From Citrobacter youngae ATCC 29220 (lineage in GTDB: Bacteria; Pseudomonadota; Gammaproteobacteria; Enterobacterales; Enterobacteriaceae), in the NCBI RefSeq assembly GCF_000155975.1, contig NZ_GG730299.1:186305-250304 (forward strand): a stretch of DNA of 64,000 bases, given 5' to 3'. Of the stretch, positions 23,248 to 35,384 are shown piece by piece (within the stretch, counting starts at the first letter, position 1; every line of letters begins with the position of its first letter). The notes below the pieces were generated by a model. The model saw only the letters and a list, made by a program, of their open reading frames with translations, made no database searches and had not been told where the DNA came from. A program made the position numbers and the translations under genes.

Positions 23248-24132
23248 ATGGAACGCACGCACCGTATCGATCTGAAGTTACTGCGTTATTTTCTTGCTGT
23301 CGCAGAAGAACTGCATTTTGGACGCGCTGCTGCTCGCCTGAATATGTCGCAACCCCCGCTCAGTACGCATATTAAAGAGCTGGAACAACAGCTCGGCACT
23401 TTACTATTCATCCGGCATTCCCGTAGCGTAGCCTTAACGCATGCCGGAAAAATTCTGATGGAAGAGTCGCGCCGATTACTATCCAGTGCGAATCAGGCGC
23501 TGGCGAGAGTCGAGCAGATTGGTCGCGGCGAGGCGGGGCGGATTGAGCTTGGTGTTATCGGGACGGCGATGTGGGGAAAAATGCGCCCCGTGATGCGGCG
23601 TTTCTTAAAAGATAACCCTAACGTTGAGGTGCTGTTTCGCGAGAACATGCCTGCAATGCAGATGACGATGCTGGAACGACGTGAACTGGATGCGGGAATT
23701 TGGCGGATGGCGACAGAGCCTTCGCCTGGATTCACCAGCCTGCGTTTGCATGAGTCCTCTTTCCTGGTGGCGATGCCAGAAGAGCATCCGCTGGCTGAAC
23801 TTGCCGCAATCCCATTGGCAGCGTTGCGGAACGAATATTTCGTCACGATGCCGTCCATTCATACTGACTGGGCGTTTTTGCAGCGCGTTTGCCTGAGCGC
23901 CGGATTTTCACCCATGATTATTCGCGAGGTAAAGGAGCCGCAAACGGTGTTGGCGATGATCAGTATGGGGATTGGGATTACGTTGATTGCAGACAGCTAT
24001 GCGCAGATGAGCTGGCCGGGGGTGGTGTTCCGACCGCTTCAGGAACGTATTCCTGCGGATTTGTACATCGTGTATGACCAGCAGCAGGCGACGCCCGCGC
24101 TGGAGAATCTGGTTGCGGCGCTGACGGTATGA
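23248..24132 (+). CDS. xapR: LysR-type activator XapR
   Basis: 294 aa. The helix-turn-helix LHFGRAAARLNMSQPPLSTHIKELE spans about residues 18-42, followed by the effector domain. XapR activates xapAB with xanthosine or deoxyinosine as inducer. It is in the same direction 101 bp after xapB, the usual arrangement. A BIME array follows its stop. Confidence 0.95.
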   Translation: MERTHRIDLKLLRYFLAVAEELHFGRAAARLNMSQPPLSTHIKELEQQLGTLLFIRHSRSVALTHAGKILMEESRRLLSSANQALARVEQIGRGEAGRIELGVIGTAMWGKMRPVMRRFLKDNPNVEVLFRENMPAMQMTMLERRELDAGIWRMATEPSPGFTSLRLHESSFLVAMPEEHPLAELAAIPLAALRNEYFVTMPSIHTDWAFLQRVCLSAGFSPMIIREVKEPQTVLAMISMGIGITLIADSYAQMSWPGVVFRPLQERIPADLYIVYDQQQATPALENLVAALTV

Positions 24133-24139
24133 TGTCTGC

Positions 24140-24320
24140 GCCGGATGGCGACTAACGTCTTATCCGGCCTACGGGTGCAGTGTTGTCTGCGCCGGATGGC
24201 GACTAACGTCTTATCCGGCCTACGCGTGCAGTGTTGTCTGTGTCGGATGGCGACTGACGTCTTATCCGGCCTACGCGTGCAGTGTTGTCTGTAGGCCTGA
24301 TAAGCGCAGCGCATCAGGCA
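24140..24320. repeat. BIME array: three 51-bp tandem units and one inverted REP
   Basis: Units start at 24140, 24191 and 24242, exactly 51 bp apart, each with GCCGGATGGCGACT and ACGTCTTATCCGGCCTACG followed by a GTGCAGTGTTGTCTG linker. The third has two changes (GTCGG, GACTGACG). A fourth arm, GTAGGCCTGATAAGCGCAGC with GCATCAGGCA, differs in sequence and orientation. Confidence 0.88.
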
Positions 24321-24358
24321 AGACCCAAACCTGCTACAGGTGATAAATCGCAAATAGC

Positions 24359-24385
24359 AAAAAGGCGCCTTTAGGGCGCCTTTTT
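24359..24385 (-). terminator. Terminator of the Val/Lys tRNA transcript
   Basis: AAAAAGGCGCC-TTTA-GGGCGCCTTTTT symmetrical stem, directly beyond lysV on the minus strand. Confidence 0.85.
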
Positions 24386-24389
24386 ACAT

Positions 24390-24465
24390 TGGTGGGTCGT
24401 GCAGGATTCGAACCTGCGACCAATTGATTAAAAGTCAACTGCTCTACCAACTGAGCTAACGACCC
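24390..24465 (-). tRNA. lysV: tRNA-Lys (anticodon TTT)
   Basis: 76 nt, starts GGGTCGTTAGCTCAGTTGG, loop GACTTTTAATC with anticodon TTT, ends GACCC-A-CCA with encoded CCA. It is the last of four tRNAs read leftward from near gltX. Confidence 0.96.
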
Positions 24466-24469
24466 GAAG

Positions 24470-24545
24470 TGGTGGGTGATGACGGGATCGAACCGCCGAC
24501 CCCCTCCTTGTAAGGGAGGTGCTCTCCCAGCTGAGCTAATCACCC
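24470..24545 (-). tRNA. valY: tRNA-Val (anticodon TAC)
   Basis: 76 nt, starts GGGTGATTAGCTCAGCTGGG, anticodon loop CCTTACAAGG, CCA encoded. Only 4 bases separate it from lysV. It is identical to the copy at 24593. Assignment among valU/X/Y is by order only. Confidence 0.95.
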
Positions 24546-24592
24546 ACTTCGGTACTTCAATTGTAACGTAAGAAATCCAGCTGGCGAGAAAG

Positions 24593-24668
24593 TGGTGGGT
24601 GATGACGGGATCGAACCGCCGACCCCCTCCTTGTAAGGGAGGTGCTCTCCCAGCTGAGCTAATCACCC
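24593..24668 (-). tRNA. valX: tRNA-Val (anticodon TAC)
   Basis: 76 nt, same sequence as the neighbour at 24470, CCA encoded. The spacer to it is 47 bases. Confidence 0.95.
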
Positions 24669-24714
24669 ACTTCTCAATTTCTTACTCTACACGGCGGAGA
24701 CTACATAAAGTAGT

Positions 24715-24790
24715 TGGTGGGTGATGACGGGTTCGAACCGCCGACCCCCTCCTTGTAAGGGAGGTGCTCTCCCAGCTGAGCTAATCACCC
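24715..24790 (-). tRNA. valU: tRNA-Val (anticodon TAC)
   Basis: 76 nt, CCA encoded; the promoter-proximal copy of the cluster. It differs from the other two by one base in the T loop (GTTCGAACC against GTTCGATCC). Confidence 0.95.
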
Positions 24791-25048
24791 CCGCTGTGTG
24801 GAGTCGCATTATAGGGAGAGTTGAAAATGAGTCAACGCATTTTCTAAAGAAATTGTTCGTTCGTCGTAAATTTAAACAAAACGATCGCAAAACAGTCCAT
24901 GCAGCATGATTTGTATACGAAAATACCAAAGCGTGATGTTGCAACCCGATCAACATTGAGGAATCAGACCACAGTGATAGAATACCAGCCTGATAATCTT
25001 CCCTGGATTTGCCGGTTGTCGGCATCTTTATAAACGTAAGGCCATTTC

Positions 25049-26464
25049 ATGAAAATCAAAACTCGCTTCGCGCCAAGCCCGACAGGTTACCTGCACGTCG
25101 GCGGTGCGCGTACTGCTCTTTATTCCTGGCTTTTTGCACGTAACCATGGCGGTGAGTTTGTGCTGCGTATTGAAGACACCGATCTCGAACGCTCCACGCC
25201 GGAAGCTATTGAAGCCATTATGGACGGCATGAACTGGCTGAATCTGGAATGGGATGAAGGCCCGTACTTCCAGACCAAACGTTTTGATCGCTATAACGCC
25301 GTTATTGATGAAATGCTGGAAGCAGGCACCGCATATAAGTGCTACTGCTCCAAAGAGCGTCTGGACGTGCTGCGCGAAGAGCAGATGGCGAAGGGTGAGA
25401 AACCGCGTTATGACGGCCGCTGCCGCCACGGTCATGAGCACCACGCCGCCGATGAGCCTTGCGTGGTGCGTTTTGCCAACCCGCAGGATGGTTCCGTTAT
25501 TTTTGACGACCAGATCCGTGGGCCGATCGAATTCAGCAACCAGGAGCTGGACGATCTGATCATCCGCCGTACCGACGGTTCCCCGACCTACAACTTCTGC
25601 GTGGTGGTCGACGACTGGGATATGGAAATCACCCACGTTATTCGTGGTGAAGATCATATCAACAATACCCCGCGTCAGATCAACATCCTGAAGGCGCTGA
25701 ACGCGCCGGTGCCGGTTTACGCGCACGTGTCGATGATCAACGGCGACGACGGTAAAAAACTGTCCAAACGCCACGGTGCGGTTAGCGTGATGCAGTACCG
25801 CGATGACGGCTACCTGCCGGAAGCGCTGCTGAACTATCTGGTACGTCTGGGCTGGTCCAGCGGCGATCAGGAAATCTTCACCCGTGAAGAGATGATCAAA
25901 CTGTTCTCCCTCGGCGCGGTGAGCAAGTCTGCGAGCGCGTTCAACACCGAAAAACTGCAGTGGCTGAACCATCACTACATCAATGCGCTGGCGCCGGAAT
26001 ATGTGGCAACCCATCTGCAATGGCACATTGAGCAGGAAAATATCGATACCCGCGTTGGTCCGCAGCTGTCTGAGCTGGTGAAACTGCTGGGCGAGCGCTG
26101 CAAAACCCTGAAAGAGATGGCGCAGAGCTGCCGTTACTTCTACGAAGACTTTGCTGAGTTCGACGCCGACGCGGCGAAAAAACACCTGCGTCCGGTCGCG
26201 CGTCAGCCGCTGGAAGTGGTTCGCGACAAGTTGGCTGCTATCAGCGAGTGGACGGCAGAGAACGTGCACCACGCGATTCAGGCCACCGCTGATGAGCTGG
26301 AAGTCGGTATGGGTAAAGTCGGGATGCCGCTGCGCGTAGCGGTTACCGGCGCGGGTCAGTCCCCGGCGTTAGACGTTACGGTGCATGCGATTGGTAAATC
26401 CCGCAGCGTTGAGCGTATTAATAAAGCGCTGGCGTTTATTGCTGAGCGCGAAAGCCAGCAGTAA
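25049..26464 (+). CDS. gltX: Glutamyl-tRNA synthetase
   Basis: 471 aa class I aminoacyl-tRNA synthetase; charges tRNA-Glu. The HIGH-type motif is [10 protein letters not shown] (residues 10-19), the KMSKS equivalent is KKLSKRHG (about 236-243), and a Cys-rich zinc-like insertion CYCSKERL...CRHGHEH lies at about residues 98-128. It is divergent from the Val/Lys tRNA cluster with a 258-bp gap, and ends in a strong terminator. Confidence 0.98.
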   Translation: MKIKTRFAPSPTGYLHVGGARTALYSWLFARNHGGEFVLRIEDTDLERSTPEAIEAIMDGMNWLNLEWDEGPYFQTKRFDRYNAVIDEMLEAGTAYKCYCSKERLDVLREEQMAKGEKPRYDGRCRHGHEHHAADEPCVVRFANPQDGSVIFDDQIRGPIEFSNQELDDLIIRRTDGSPTYNFCVVVDDWDMEITHVIRGEDHINNTPRQINILKALNAPVPVYAHVSMINGDDGKKLSKRHGAVSVMQYRDDGYLPEALLNYLVRLGWSSGDQEIFTREEMIKLFSLGAVSKSASAFNTEKLQWLNHHYINALAPEYVATHLQWHIEQENIDTRVGPQLSELVKLLGERCKTLKEMAQSCRYFYEDFAEFDADAAKKHLRPVARQPLEVVRDKLAAISEWTAENVHHAIQATADELEVGMGKVGMPLRVAVTGAGQSPALDVTVHAIGKSRSVERINKALAFIAERESQQ

Positions 26465-26484
26465 GGCTGATTGAGCGATGAAAC

Positions 26485-26516
26485 AACGGCAGGGGAGTAT
26501 CCTGCCGTTTTTTTTG
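26485..26516 (+). terminator. Intrinsic terminator of gltX
   Basis: ACGGCAGG-GGAGTAT-CCTGCCGT stem followed by eight T. It also lies beyond the end of convergent yfeD. Confidence 0.88.
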
Positions 26517-26520
26517 CCTG

Positions 26521-26913
26521 TTATTCAGATTCATCAATACCCAGACGGGTAAGGAAAGTGCGAATACCTTCGCGCGAAATATACATCGCCAGCTTTTCTT
26601 GTTCCGTTGGGGACATGTTATCCAGTGCGCTGATTATCTGGCGACAGGCGTGGCTGCGCGCCACGTGGGTATATTCTGCCAGCGGTTCTTCGGCCTGATA
26701 AATTTCAGGAACCTTGCGAAAAGCGGGAACGTTGAGCAGAAACGTACGGACGCCGGAGTCGATATGAATCAGCCTTGCACGACCACCCTTAACGCCGGGA
26801 AACTTCTCGGTGGTCCAGTTTTGTTCTCTGATCCAACGATTGACGGTTTGTTTGGCTACCCCGAGACATTCCGCCAATTCTTCGGTCGTCATTTTGCTGC
26901 GTAATTTTTTCAT
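26521..26913 (-). CDS. yfeD: YfeC-like DNA-binding protein YfeD
   Basis: 130 aa. The N-terminus is a small helix-turn-helix (MTTEELAECLGVAKQTVNRWIREQ, residues about 8-31) followed by a VKGGRARLIHID beta region; the C-terminal 60 residues are helical. It is a paralogue of YfeC, which ends one base upstream. The pair are predicted regulators of unknown targets. Confidence 0.9.
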   Translation of the reverse strand: MKKLRSKMTTEELAECLGVAKQTVNRWIREQNWTTEKFPGVKGGRARLIHIDSGVRTFLLNVPAFRKVPEIYQAEEPLAEYTHVARSHACRQIISALDNMSPTEQEKLAMYISREGIRTFLTRLGIDESE

Positions 26914-26914
26914 A

Positions 26915-27277
26915 TTATTTGTTTTCGCGGATCCCTAAGCGTTGTAATAAACCCGTAATACCTTCACGCAGGATCAGTGACGTAAACATTTTCTGTTCTG
27001 ACGGCGTCATTTCTTTGGCAAGTCTAATCAGCAACGCCTCAATAGAAGTATCGCCGGATAACGATAAGTTATCTGATAAGCCTTCGGCTGAACGCTCAGC
27101 GCTGCGAATGTATTCACGAACTTGTTCGGTAACGTGAACCAGACGCGCTTTACCGCCCTGAACGCCTGGTTTTGGTGATGTAGCCCAACCTTCCTTGCGC
27201 ACCCATTTATTGATGGTCTGTCGGCTGTATCCGGTCAGATTAGCAAGCTCTTCTGGCGTCATCCGTTCCTTGAACAT
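26915..27277 (-). CDS. yfeC: YfeC-like DNA-binding protein YfeC
   Basis: 120 aa. The helix-turn-helix MTPEELANLTGYSRQTINKWVRK fills residues about 6-28, then VQGGKARLVHV as in YfeD. It forms a two-gene operon with yfeD (1-base gap). Function is unknown. It is divergent from the alanine tRNAs; the 221 bp between hold the promoters of both. Confidence 0.9.
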   Translation of the reverse strand: MFKERMTPEELANLTGYSRQTINKWVRKEGWATSPKPGVQGGKARLVHVTEQVREYIRSAERSAEGLSDNLSLSGDTSIEALLIRLAKEMTPSEQKMFTSLILREGITGLLQRLGIRENK

Positions 27278-27498
27278 AACGATTCCCTGAGTAGTCGTGG
27301 GGTTAATTAGTGGCTCATTTTATAGCACCATTTTAGTAGAAACCGTGACGCGTTTAACTACTGAATGCGAGTTGTTGCGCAATGTTCTTCATTTGACTGC
27401 TTTTTCAGCGATTGAATTCTATGAGTTAATTTTGCCGTTGACACACGCGAAGGGAATTCATATGATGCCGCCCGTCAACTCGACAAGCTTTACGTGAC

Positions 27499-27574
27499 GG
27501 GGCTATAGCTCAGCTGGGAGAGCACTTGCATGGCATGCAAGAGGTCAGCGGTTCGATCCCGCTTAGCTCCACCA
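27499..27574 (+). tRNA. alaX: tRNA-Ala (anticodon GGC)
   Basis: 76 nt, GGGGCTATAGCTCAGCTGGG start, anticodon loop ATGGCAT in a CTTGC/GCAAG stem, CCA encoded. First of a tandem pair. Confidence 0.95.
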
Positions 27575-27616
27575 AATTTAATCCCAATAAATTTGGTACG
27601 TACGTAAAAGCATCGT

Positions 27617-27692
<76 letters not shown>

Positions 27693-27699
27693 AAATTTA

Positions 27700-27728
27700 A
27701 ACCCTCGCTGAAAAGCGGGGGTTTTTTG
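27700..27728 (+). terminator. Terminator of the Ala tRNA pair
   Basis: CCCTCGCT-GAAA-AGCGGGGG stem (one G-T pair) followed by TTTTTTG. Confidence 0.8.
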
Positions 27729-27785
27729 TTTCTGCGTCCTGCCAGTTTTCACCCTGTAATGCTTCGGTTTGCTGAATAGCAGGCA

Positions 27786-27815
27786 TAAAAAAGCCGGGGA
27801 AATCCCCGGCATTTT
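27786..27815 (-). terminator. Intrinsic terminator of nupC
   Basis: GCCGGGGA-AA-TCCCCGGC stem; six A on the left give the T-run on the minus strand, 20 bases beyond the nupC stop. Confidence 0.87.
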
Positions 27816-27836
27816 CACTACGATATTGTCTTACGC

Positions 27837-29039
27837 TTACAGCACCAGTGCTGCGATGGAAGCGGACAGTACGCTCACCAGCGTAGAGCCGTACACCAGC
27901 TTCAGACCAAAGCGGGAAACCACGTTGCCTTGCTCTTCGTTCAGGCCTTTAATTGCGCCTGCAATGATACCGATAGAAGAGAAGTTAGCGAAGGAGACCA
28001 GGAACACGGACAGGATGCCTTCGGCGCGCGGAGAAAGCGTAGCGGCGATTTTCTGCAGATCCATCATCGCAACGAATTCGTTGGAAACCAGTTTGGTTGC
28101 CATGATACTGCCCACCTGCAGCGCTTCGCTGGACGGCACACCCATCACCCATGCTACCGGATAGAAGATGTAGCCCAGGATACCCTGGAAGGAGATGCTG
28201 TAGCCAAACCAGCCGGTCACGGTAGCGAACAGGGCGTTCAGGGCGGCGATCAGCGCGATGAAACCAATCAGCATGGCTGCAACGATAATGGCCACTTTGA
28301 AACCTGCCAGGATGTATTCACCCAACATTTCGAAGAAGCTCTGACCTTCGTGCAGATTAGACATCTGAATGTTTTCTTCGCTGGCATCAACGGTGTAGGG
28401 GTTGATCAGCGACAGCACGATAAAGGTGCTGAACATGTTCAGAACCAGCGCTGCAACCACGTACTTCGGCTCCAGCATAGTCATATACGCGCCGACGATA
28501 GACATGGAAACGGTAGACATCGCCGTTGCCGCCATGGTGTACATACGGTTGCGGGACATTTTGCCAAGAATATCTTTATAGGCGATAAAGTTCTCGGACT
28601 GACCCAGGATCAGGGAGCTGACGGCGTTGAAGGATTCCAGTTTGCCCATTCCGTTGACTTTGGATAACAGGAAACCAATCGCGCGGATGACAACCGGTAG
28701 CACACGGATATGCTGCAAAATACCGATCAGGGCAGAGATGAAGACGATCGGGCAAAGCACTTTCAGGAAGAAGAATGCCAGGCCTTTATCGTTCATGCTG
28801 CCGAAGACAAAGTTTGTCCCTTCATTAGCGAATCCGAGCAGCTTTTCAAACATCTCGGAGAAGCCTCTCACGAAGCCCAGGCCGACATCAGAGTTCAGGA
28901 AGAACCATGCCAGTAACACTTCGATAACAAGCAATTGAATAACATAACGAATGCGGATTTTTTTACGGTCACTGCTTACCAGCAGTGCGAGTACCGCAAC
29001 CACGGCAAGTGCCAGGACAAAATGAAGAACGCGGTCCAT
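27837..29039 (-). CDS. nupC: Nucleoside:H+ symporter NupC
   Basis: 400 aa concentrative nucleoside transporter, inner membrane, taking up pyrimidine nucleosides and adenosine. It has about ten hydrophobic segments; conserved CNT blocks are [12 protein letters not shown] (about residue 145), [17 protein letters not shown] (about 170) and [22 protein letters not shown] (about 300-321). In E. coli it is controlled by CRP and CytR; a CRP-like site lies at 29135. Divergent from mntH. The E. coli neighbour pdeA (yfeA) is missing here. Confidence 0.97.
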   Translation of the reverse strand: MDRVLHFVLALAVVAVLALLVSSDRKKIRIRYVIQLLVIEVLLAWFFLNSDVGLGFVRGFSEMFEKLLGFANEGTNFVFGSMNDKGLAFFFLKVLCPIVFISALIGILQHIRVLPVVIRAIGFLLSKVNGMGKLESFNAVSSLILGQSENFIAYKDILGKMSRNRMYTMAATAMSTVSMSIVGAYMTMLEPKYVVAALVLNMFSTFIVLSLINPYTVDASEENIQMSNLHEGQSFFEMLGEYILAGFKVAIIVAAMLIGFIALIAALNALFATVTGWFGYSISFQGILGYIFYPVAWVMGVPSSEALQVGSIMATKLVSNEFVAMMDLQKIAATLSPRAEGILSVFLVSFANFSSIGIIAGAIKGLNEEQGNVVSRFGLKLVYGSTLVSVLSASIAALVL

Positions 29040-29134
29040 ATTTGCTCCAAATATGAGGCAGGTTTAGTTTTCGTGCACATTCTATGTAACAACAATAAAG
29101 AAAACGAGATCAAACACACACTATAATAAGGACC

Positions 29135-29150
29135 TGTGACGAGATTCAAA
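29135..29150. promoter_or_regulatory. CRP-like site upstream of nupC
   Basis: TGTGA-CGAGAT-TCAAA matches 8 of 10 conserved bases of the CRP palindrome, 96-111 bp before nupC. Confidence 0.5.
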
Positions 29151-29319
29151 ATTAGTGATCGGCGATACACTTCCGTTATGTTTAGTAGGGAAGTGAAAAG
29201 TTATGTCATTGTGCTAATCTCATAACAATAATTAAACATCTCACCCGTATTTCCAGAATCCTTATCGATCCATAGACAAACGCTATCAGAGAATTCAATT
29301 TCATCCATCAAAATGAATT

Positions 29320-29334
29320 TGATAATCATTCTCA
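29320..29334. promoter_or_regulatory. Fur-like box upstream of mntH
   Basis: TGATAAT-C-ATTCTCA is a 7-1-7 Fur-type palindrome with one mismatch, 50-64 bp before mntH. Fur control of mntH is known in E. coli and Salmonella. Confidence 0.65.
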
Positions 29335-29348
29335 ATAGGCGTAGCTTG

Positions 29349-29370
29349 AAACATAGCAAAGGCTATGTTT
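29349..29370. promoter_or_regulatory. MntR operator of mntH
   Basis: Perfect inverted repeat AACATAGC...GCTATGTT with the spacer AAAG, the MntR box of enterobacteria. It ends 13 bases before the mntH ATG, so it overlaps or follows the promoter. Confidence 0.9.
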
Positions 29371-29374
29371 CTGA

Positions 29375-30622
<1,248 letters not shown>

Positions 30623-30623
30623 A

Positions 30624-30652
30624 AACAAAAGAGCCCGCAGGCTCTTTTGTTA
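30624..30652. terminator. Bidirectional terminator between mntH and ypeC
   Basis: AACAAAAGAGCC-CGCA-GGCTCTTTTGTT inverted repeat in the 32-bp convergent gap. Confidence 0.85.
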
Positions 30653-30654
30653 CA

Positions 30655-30981
30655 TTAATGATGATGTTTGTGTCCGCGCCCACGACCGCGATGGTCGTCA
30701 CGATCGTTCCAGCCTTCACGGTAGCCGCGCTCATAAGCGTTGCGTTTATCCCAGCCGCGGTGGTAGCCATTGTCATGACGCCACCAGCGATTTTTGCGCC
30801 ACTCATAGTTATGATGCCAGTAATCGCGGTCGCGCCAGCGGCCGCCATCCCAGTAGTTACCGTAATTATCGCGATCGCCAATTTGCAATTTTATTGATGG
30901 CAGCAGGGTGATTTCGCCAGCGTTTGCGGCCAGCGGGGTAAAAGCCAATAAGACTGCCGCCAGAATCAGTGACCTGAACAT
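30655..30981 (-). CDS. ypeC: DUF2502 secreted protein YpeC
   Basis: 108 aa. Residues 1-21 are a Sec signal peptide ([17 protein letters not shown]). The mature protein is extremely rich in Trp, Tyr, Arg, Asp, His and Gly, with [19 protein letters not shown] in the middle and a GRGHKHHH tail. Periplasmic, function unknown; the His-rich tail suggests metal binding, which is inferred only. AAGGAGAG precedes the start. Confidence 0.92.
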   Translation of the reverse strand: MFRSLILAAVLLAFTPLAANAGEITLLPSIKLQIGDRDNYGNYWDGGRWRDRDYWHHNYEWRKNRWWRHDNGYHRGWDKRNAYERGYREGWNDRDDHRGRGRGHKHHH

Positions 30982-31118
30982 TTTTACTCTCCTTCACGAT
31001 CGAGCCGTAGCCGGCCTGTTAACGTAATATTACGGGGCAGTAAAGCCCCGTTTCATCGCCTTAACTCTTAAATCGCGAGTGAGAGCACTTTTTGTTAATA
31101 AATGTGTCTTTATTTCAA

Positions 31119-32108
31119 TCAACGCAAAATGGCATCAATCTCGGCGCACTCTTCGGCCGTGAAATGGCGGTTTGCCAGCATGCCAACGGCGTCTTCAATT
31201 TGCGCGGGTTTACTGGCGCCAATCAGCACCGAGGTGACCTTGTCTTGCCGTAATACCCATGCGAGCGCCATCTGAGAAAGTTTTTGCCCGCGTCGTTCAG
31301 CCAGGGCGTTGAGCAAACGAACTTTCTGCAGTTTCTCGGCGGTGATCTGATCCGGATTCAGAAAACGGCTTGAGCTTGCGGCACGAGAATCCGCAGGAAT
31401 GCCGTTCAGGTAGCGGTCGGTTAATTGTCCGCCCGCCAGCGGTGAGAAAGCGATACTGCCGACGCCTTTTTCCTGTAATAGCGACAGCAGGCCGTTTTCG
31501 ACCCAACGCTCAAACAGGGAATATTTAGGCTGGTGGATAAGGCAGGGCGTGCCTAAATCATCGAGTATTTCAATAGCCTGCTGCGCAAGGTCCGCCGGAT
31601 AATTAGACAGCCCGACGTACAGCGCTTTACCCTGACGGACAATATGATCCAGCGCCTGCATGGTTTCTCTGAGCGGCGTTTCAGGATCGGGCCGATGATG
31701 ATAGAAGATATCAACATACTCCAGCCCCAGGCGTTTGAGGCTTTGATCGAGGCTGGCAATCAGGTATTTGCGCGATCCCCAGTCGCCGTAGGGCCCCTCC
31801 CACATGGTGTAGCCCGCTTTGGTGGAGATGATCAGCTCATCCCGCCACGGTAAAAAATCTTCCTGCAGAATGCGGCCAAAATTTCGCTCCGCTGAACCCG
31901 GTGGTGGGCCATAGTTGTTCGCCAGATCAAAATGGTTAATCCCCAGATCGAATGCGCGCCGCAACAGCGCCCGACTGTTTTCGACCTGCGTGACATCGCC
32001 AAAATTATGCCACAAACCCAAAGAGACAATCGGGAGCTTGAGGCCGCTGTGACCGCAGCGGCGATACTCCATTGTTTGATAGCGATTTTCATCAGCCTGA
32101 TAGACCAT
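31119..32108 (-). CDS. Aldo/keto reductase, YghZ (L-glyceraldehyde-3-P reductase)-like
   Basis: 329 aa NADPH-dependent reductase of the AKR superfamily. The catalytic set is visible: Asp and Tyr in FDLANNYG (about residues 61-68), Lys in ISTKAGY (about 96) and His in FYHHRPD (about 136). It is similar to YghZ/Gpr but shorter at the C-terminus, so it is a paralogue rather than yghZ. AGGAGG precedes the ATG. It is divergent from ipdC, as in Salmonella, with a GalR-like operator between them. The substrate is unknown. Confidence 0.9.
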   Translation of the reverse strand: MVYQADENRYQTMEYRRCGHSGLKLPIVSLGLWHNFGDVTQVENSRALLRRAFDLGINHFDLANNYGPPPGSAERNFGRILQEDFLPWRDELIISTKAGYTMWEGPYGDWGSRKYLIASLDQSLKRLGLEYVDIFYHHRPDPETPLRETMQALDHIVRQGKALYVGLSNYPADLAQQAIEILDDLGTPCLIHQPKYSLFERWVENGLLSLLQEKGVGSIAFSPLAGGQLTDRYLNGIPADSRAASSSRFLNPDQITAEKLQKVRLLNALAERRGQKLSQMALAWVLRQDKVTSVLIGASKPAQIEDAVGMLANRHFTAEECAEIDAILR

Positions 32109-32138
32109 GTAGCCTCCTGTCGGATAACGTGCAGATAG

Positions 32139-33944
<1,806 letters not shown>

Positions 33945-35180
33945 TTACTCCTCAGGGCGGCTGGCGATCATCATGGGTTTTCCGGCCAGTAACAGCCACG
34001 CGGGAAGCATAACGACGCAAAGCAGCGGCAGCAGAGTGGTGTCTGGCACCACGACTGCCGCCATAAACAGGCTCAGCCACGCGTCACGGGTGACGACCAG
34101 CACCAGCCCGAGAATCGCGCAGGAGACCGTGATGGCCGCCGGAACGGCTTCAACATGGGCGTGCAGCATCAGGCCAAGCGCGACGCCAACGAAAACCGCC
34201 GGAAAAATTCGTCCACCGCGAAAACCGCTCGCTGCCGCGACCACCAATGCCGCCAGTTTGATCACGGCAAGCATCAAATAATCCGATGTTCCCAGCGTCT
34301 GGCTAAACGCCATTTGCTGCATTTCATCCAGTCCCTTAAACAGGGTAAGCGGTCCGCCGAACACGCCCAAAATACCGAGAATAAAGCCGCCAGCCCCGAG
34401 GATCAGTACCGGATGTTGAAGCCGATGCATTAAATGATGCAAGCGCGGCAGGCACCAGACGGCCACCATCCCCGCGGCAATGGCGATAGCAGCAACGACC
34501 GCTCCGCTAAGGATATCGATCAGATGCATTTGCGTGTAATGCGCGATGGGCAGTGAAAAATGGGGATGAAAAAACAGGCTGGTGGTCAGCGAACCTGCGG
34601 CGGCGGCCATTAATGGCGCAAACAGACGATCCCACAACGGCACATCGTTAGAGCTATTCAGCGTCTGCGAGAACACCAGCGCGGCGGCAACGGGAGTACC
34701 AAATAGCGCACCGATGGTGCCGGCAGAGGCGAGAATCGTCCAGTCCAGCTTAGCAATGCGGGGAAAGATGCGGCTACCGATCGCCACAGCCAGGGCGATA
34801 TTCACGGTCATAATGGGATGTTCCGGCCCCAAACTGACGCCGCCCGCGAGGCCGAGAATCAGCGCCGCCAGCAGGCCTGGCAGCGCCGAAGCGGCCACCG
34901 GCATTCCGATTAACGGTTCACAGGCCGGATCCGGACCTGCGTGGCCTCGGCTGTAGCGGATGACAAGCCCGACCATCAGTCCGGTTAACGTGAGCATACC
35001 GATGATCCAGAGCGGAGAGTCTTGGGCAATTCCGATGCTGATCGGCAGACGTTCCCACAAAAACTGCTGTAAAACGAAGGCCACTTTCATCACTACGATC
35101 AACACAAGGCTTGAGGCGACGCCAATGATCAGTGCGGGAGTTGATAATAACAGCATCGTTCTGGCTCGCGGATGGAGCAT
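33945..35180 (-). CDS. yfeO: Putative ion channel/transporter YfeO (ClC-like)
   Basis: 411 aa inner-membrane protein of the voltage-gated ClC chloride channel family, with about ten hydrophobic segments. ClC-like blocks are [13 protein letters not shown] (about residue 98-110), [15 protein letters not shown] (about 143) and [14 protein letters not shown] (about 330). The usual ClC gating Glu is preserved in the GPEHP block. Ion selectivity is untested. The ATG at 35180 follows GAAGGAATT; a TTG five codons earlier is less likely. Confidence 0.9.
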   Translation of the reverse strand: MLHPRARTMLLLSTPALIIGVASSLVLIVVMKVAFVLQQFLWERLPISIGIAQDSPLWIIGMLTLTGLMVGLVIRYSRGHAGPDPACEPLIGMPVAASALPGLLAALILGLAGGVSLGPEHPIMTVNIALAVAIGSRIFPRIAKLDWTILASAGTIGALFGTPVAAALVFSQTLNSSNDVPLWDRLFAPLMAAAAGSLTTSLFFHPHFSLPIAHYTQMHLIDILSGAVVAAIAIAAGMVAVWCLPRLHHLMHRLQHPVLILGAGGFILGILGVFGGPLTLFKGLDEMQQMAFSQTLGTSDYLMLAVIKLAALVVAAASGFRGGRIFPAVFVGVALGLMLHAHVEAVPAAITVSCAILGLVLVVTRDAWLSLFMAAVVVPDTTLLPLLCVVMLPAWLLLAGKPMMIASRPEE

Positions 35181-35250
35181 TTTCAATTCCTTCAAACAGA
35201 GTCATAGATATAGTTTGCACAGCCTGCGCGGCCGCATCGCTGCAAATGGT

Positions 35251-35264
35251 GCTGAAACGATAAA
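35251..35264 (+). promoter_or_regulatory. Cra (FruR) site upstream of glk
   Basis: GCTGAAACGATAAA matches every position of RSTGAAWCSNTHHW, 121 bp before glk. Cra repression of glk is known in E. coli. Confidence 0.75.
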
Positions 35265-35384
35265 GTAATTATGTGATCTGGATCGATATTCTATGGGCAT
35301 CACCCTTCAGGCCGTTGTTGTTATGCCCCCATGAATTTACAGTGTGGCAAAGATTTATTCTGACTTTAGCGGAGCAGTGGAAGA

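Noticed and set aside
24140-24320. Regular repeats that could suggest a CRISPR array
   Set aside because: The repeated part is a REP palindrome, the linkers are also nearly identical, and no cas gene is near.
24334-24666. 110-codon frame with repeated RAPPLQGGGRRF segments
   Set aside because: It is the translation of the valine/lysine tRNA genes; the repeat is tRNA sequence.
25028-26272. 414-codon minus-strand frame antisense to gltX
   Set aside because: Complementary frame of a highly expressed, codon-biased gene; it covers the gltX start region and resembles no protein.
31033-31055. Hairpin CGGGGC/GCCCCG upstream of ypeC
   Set aside because: It lies before ypeC and after the end of the aldo/keto reductase with only TTT after it; it may end the reductase transcript, but evidence is too thin.
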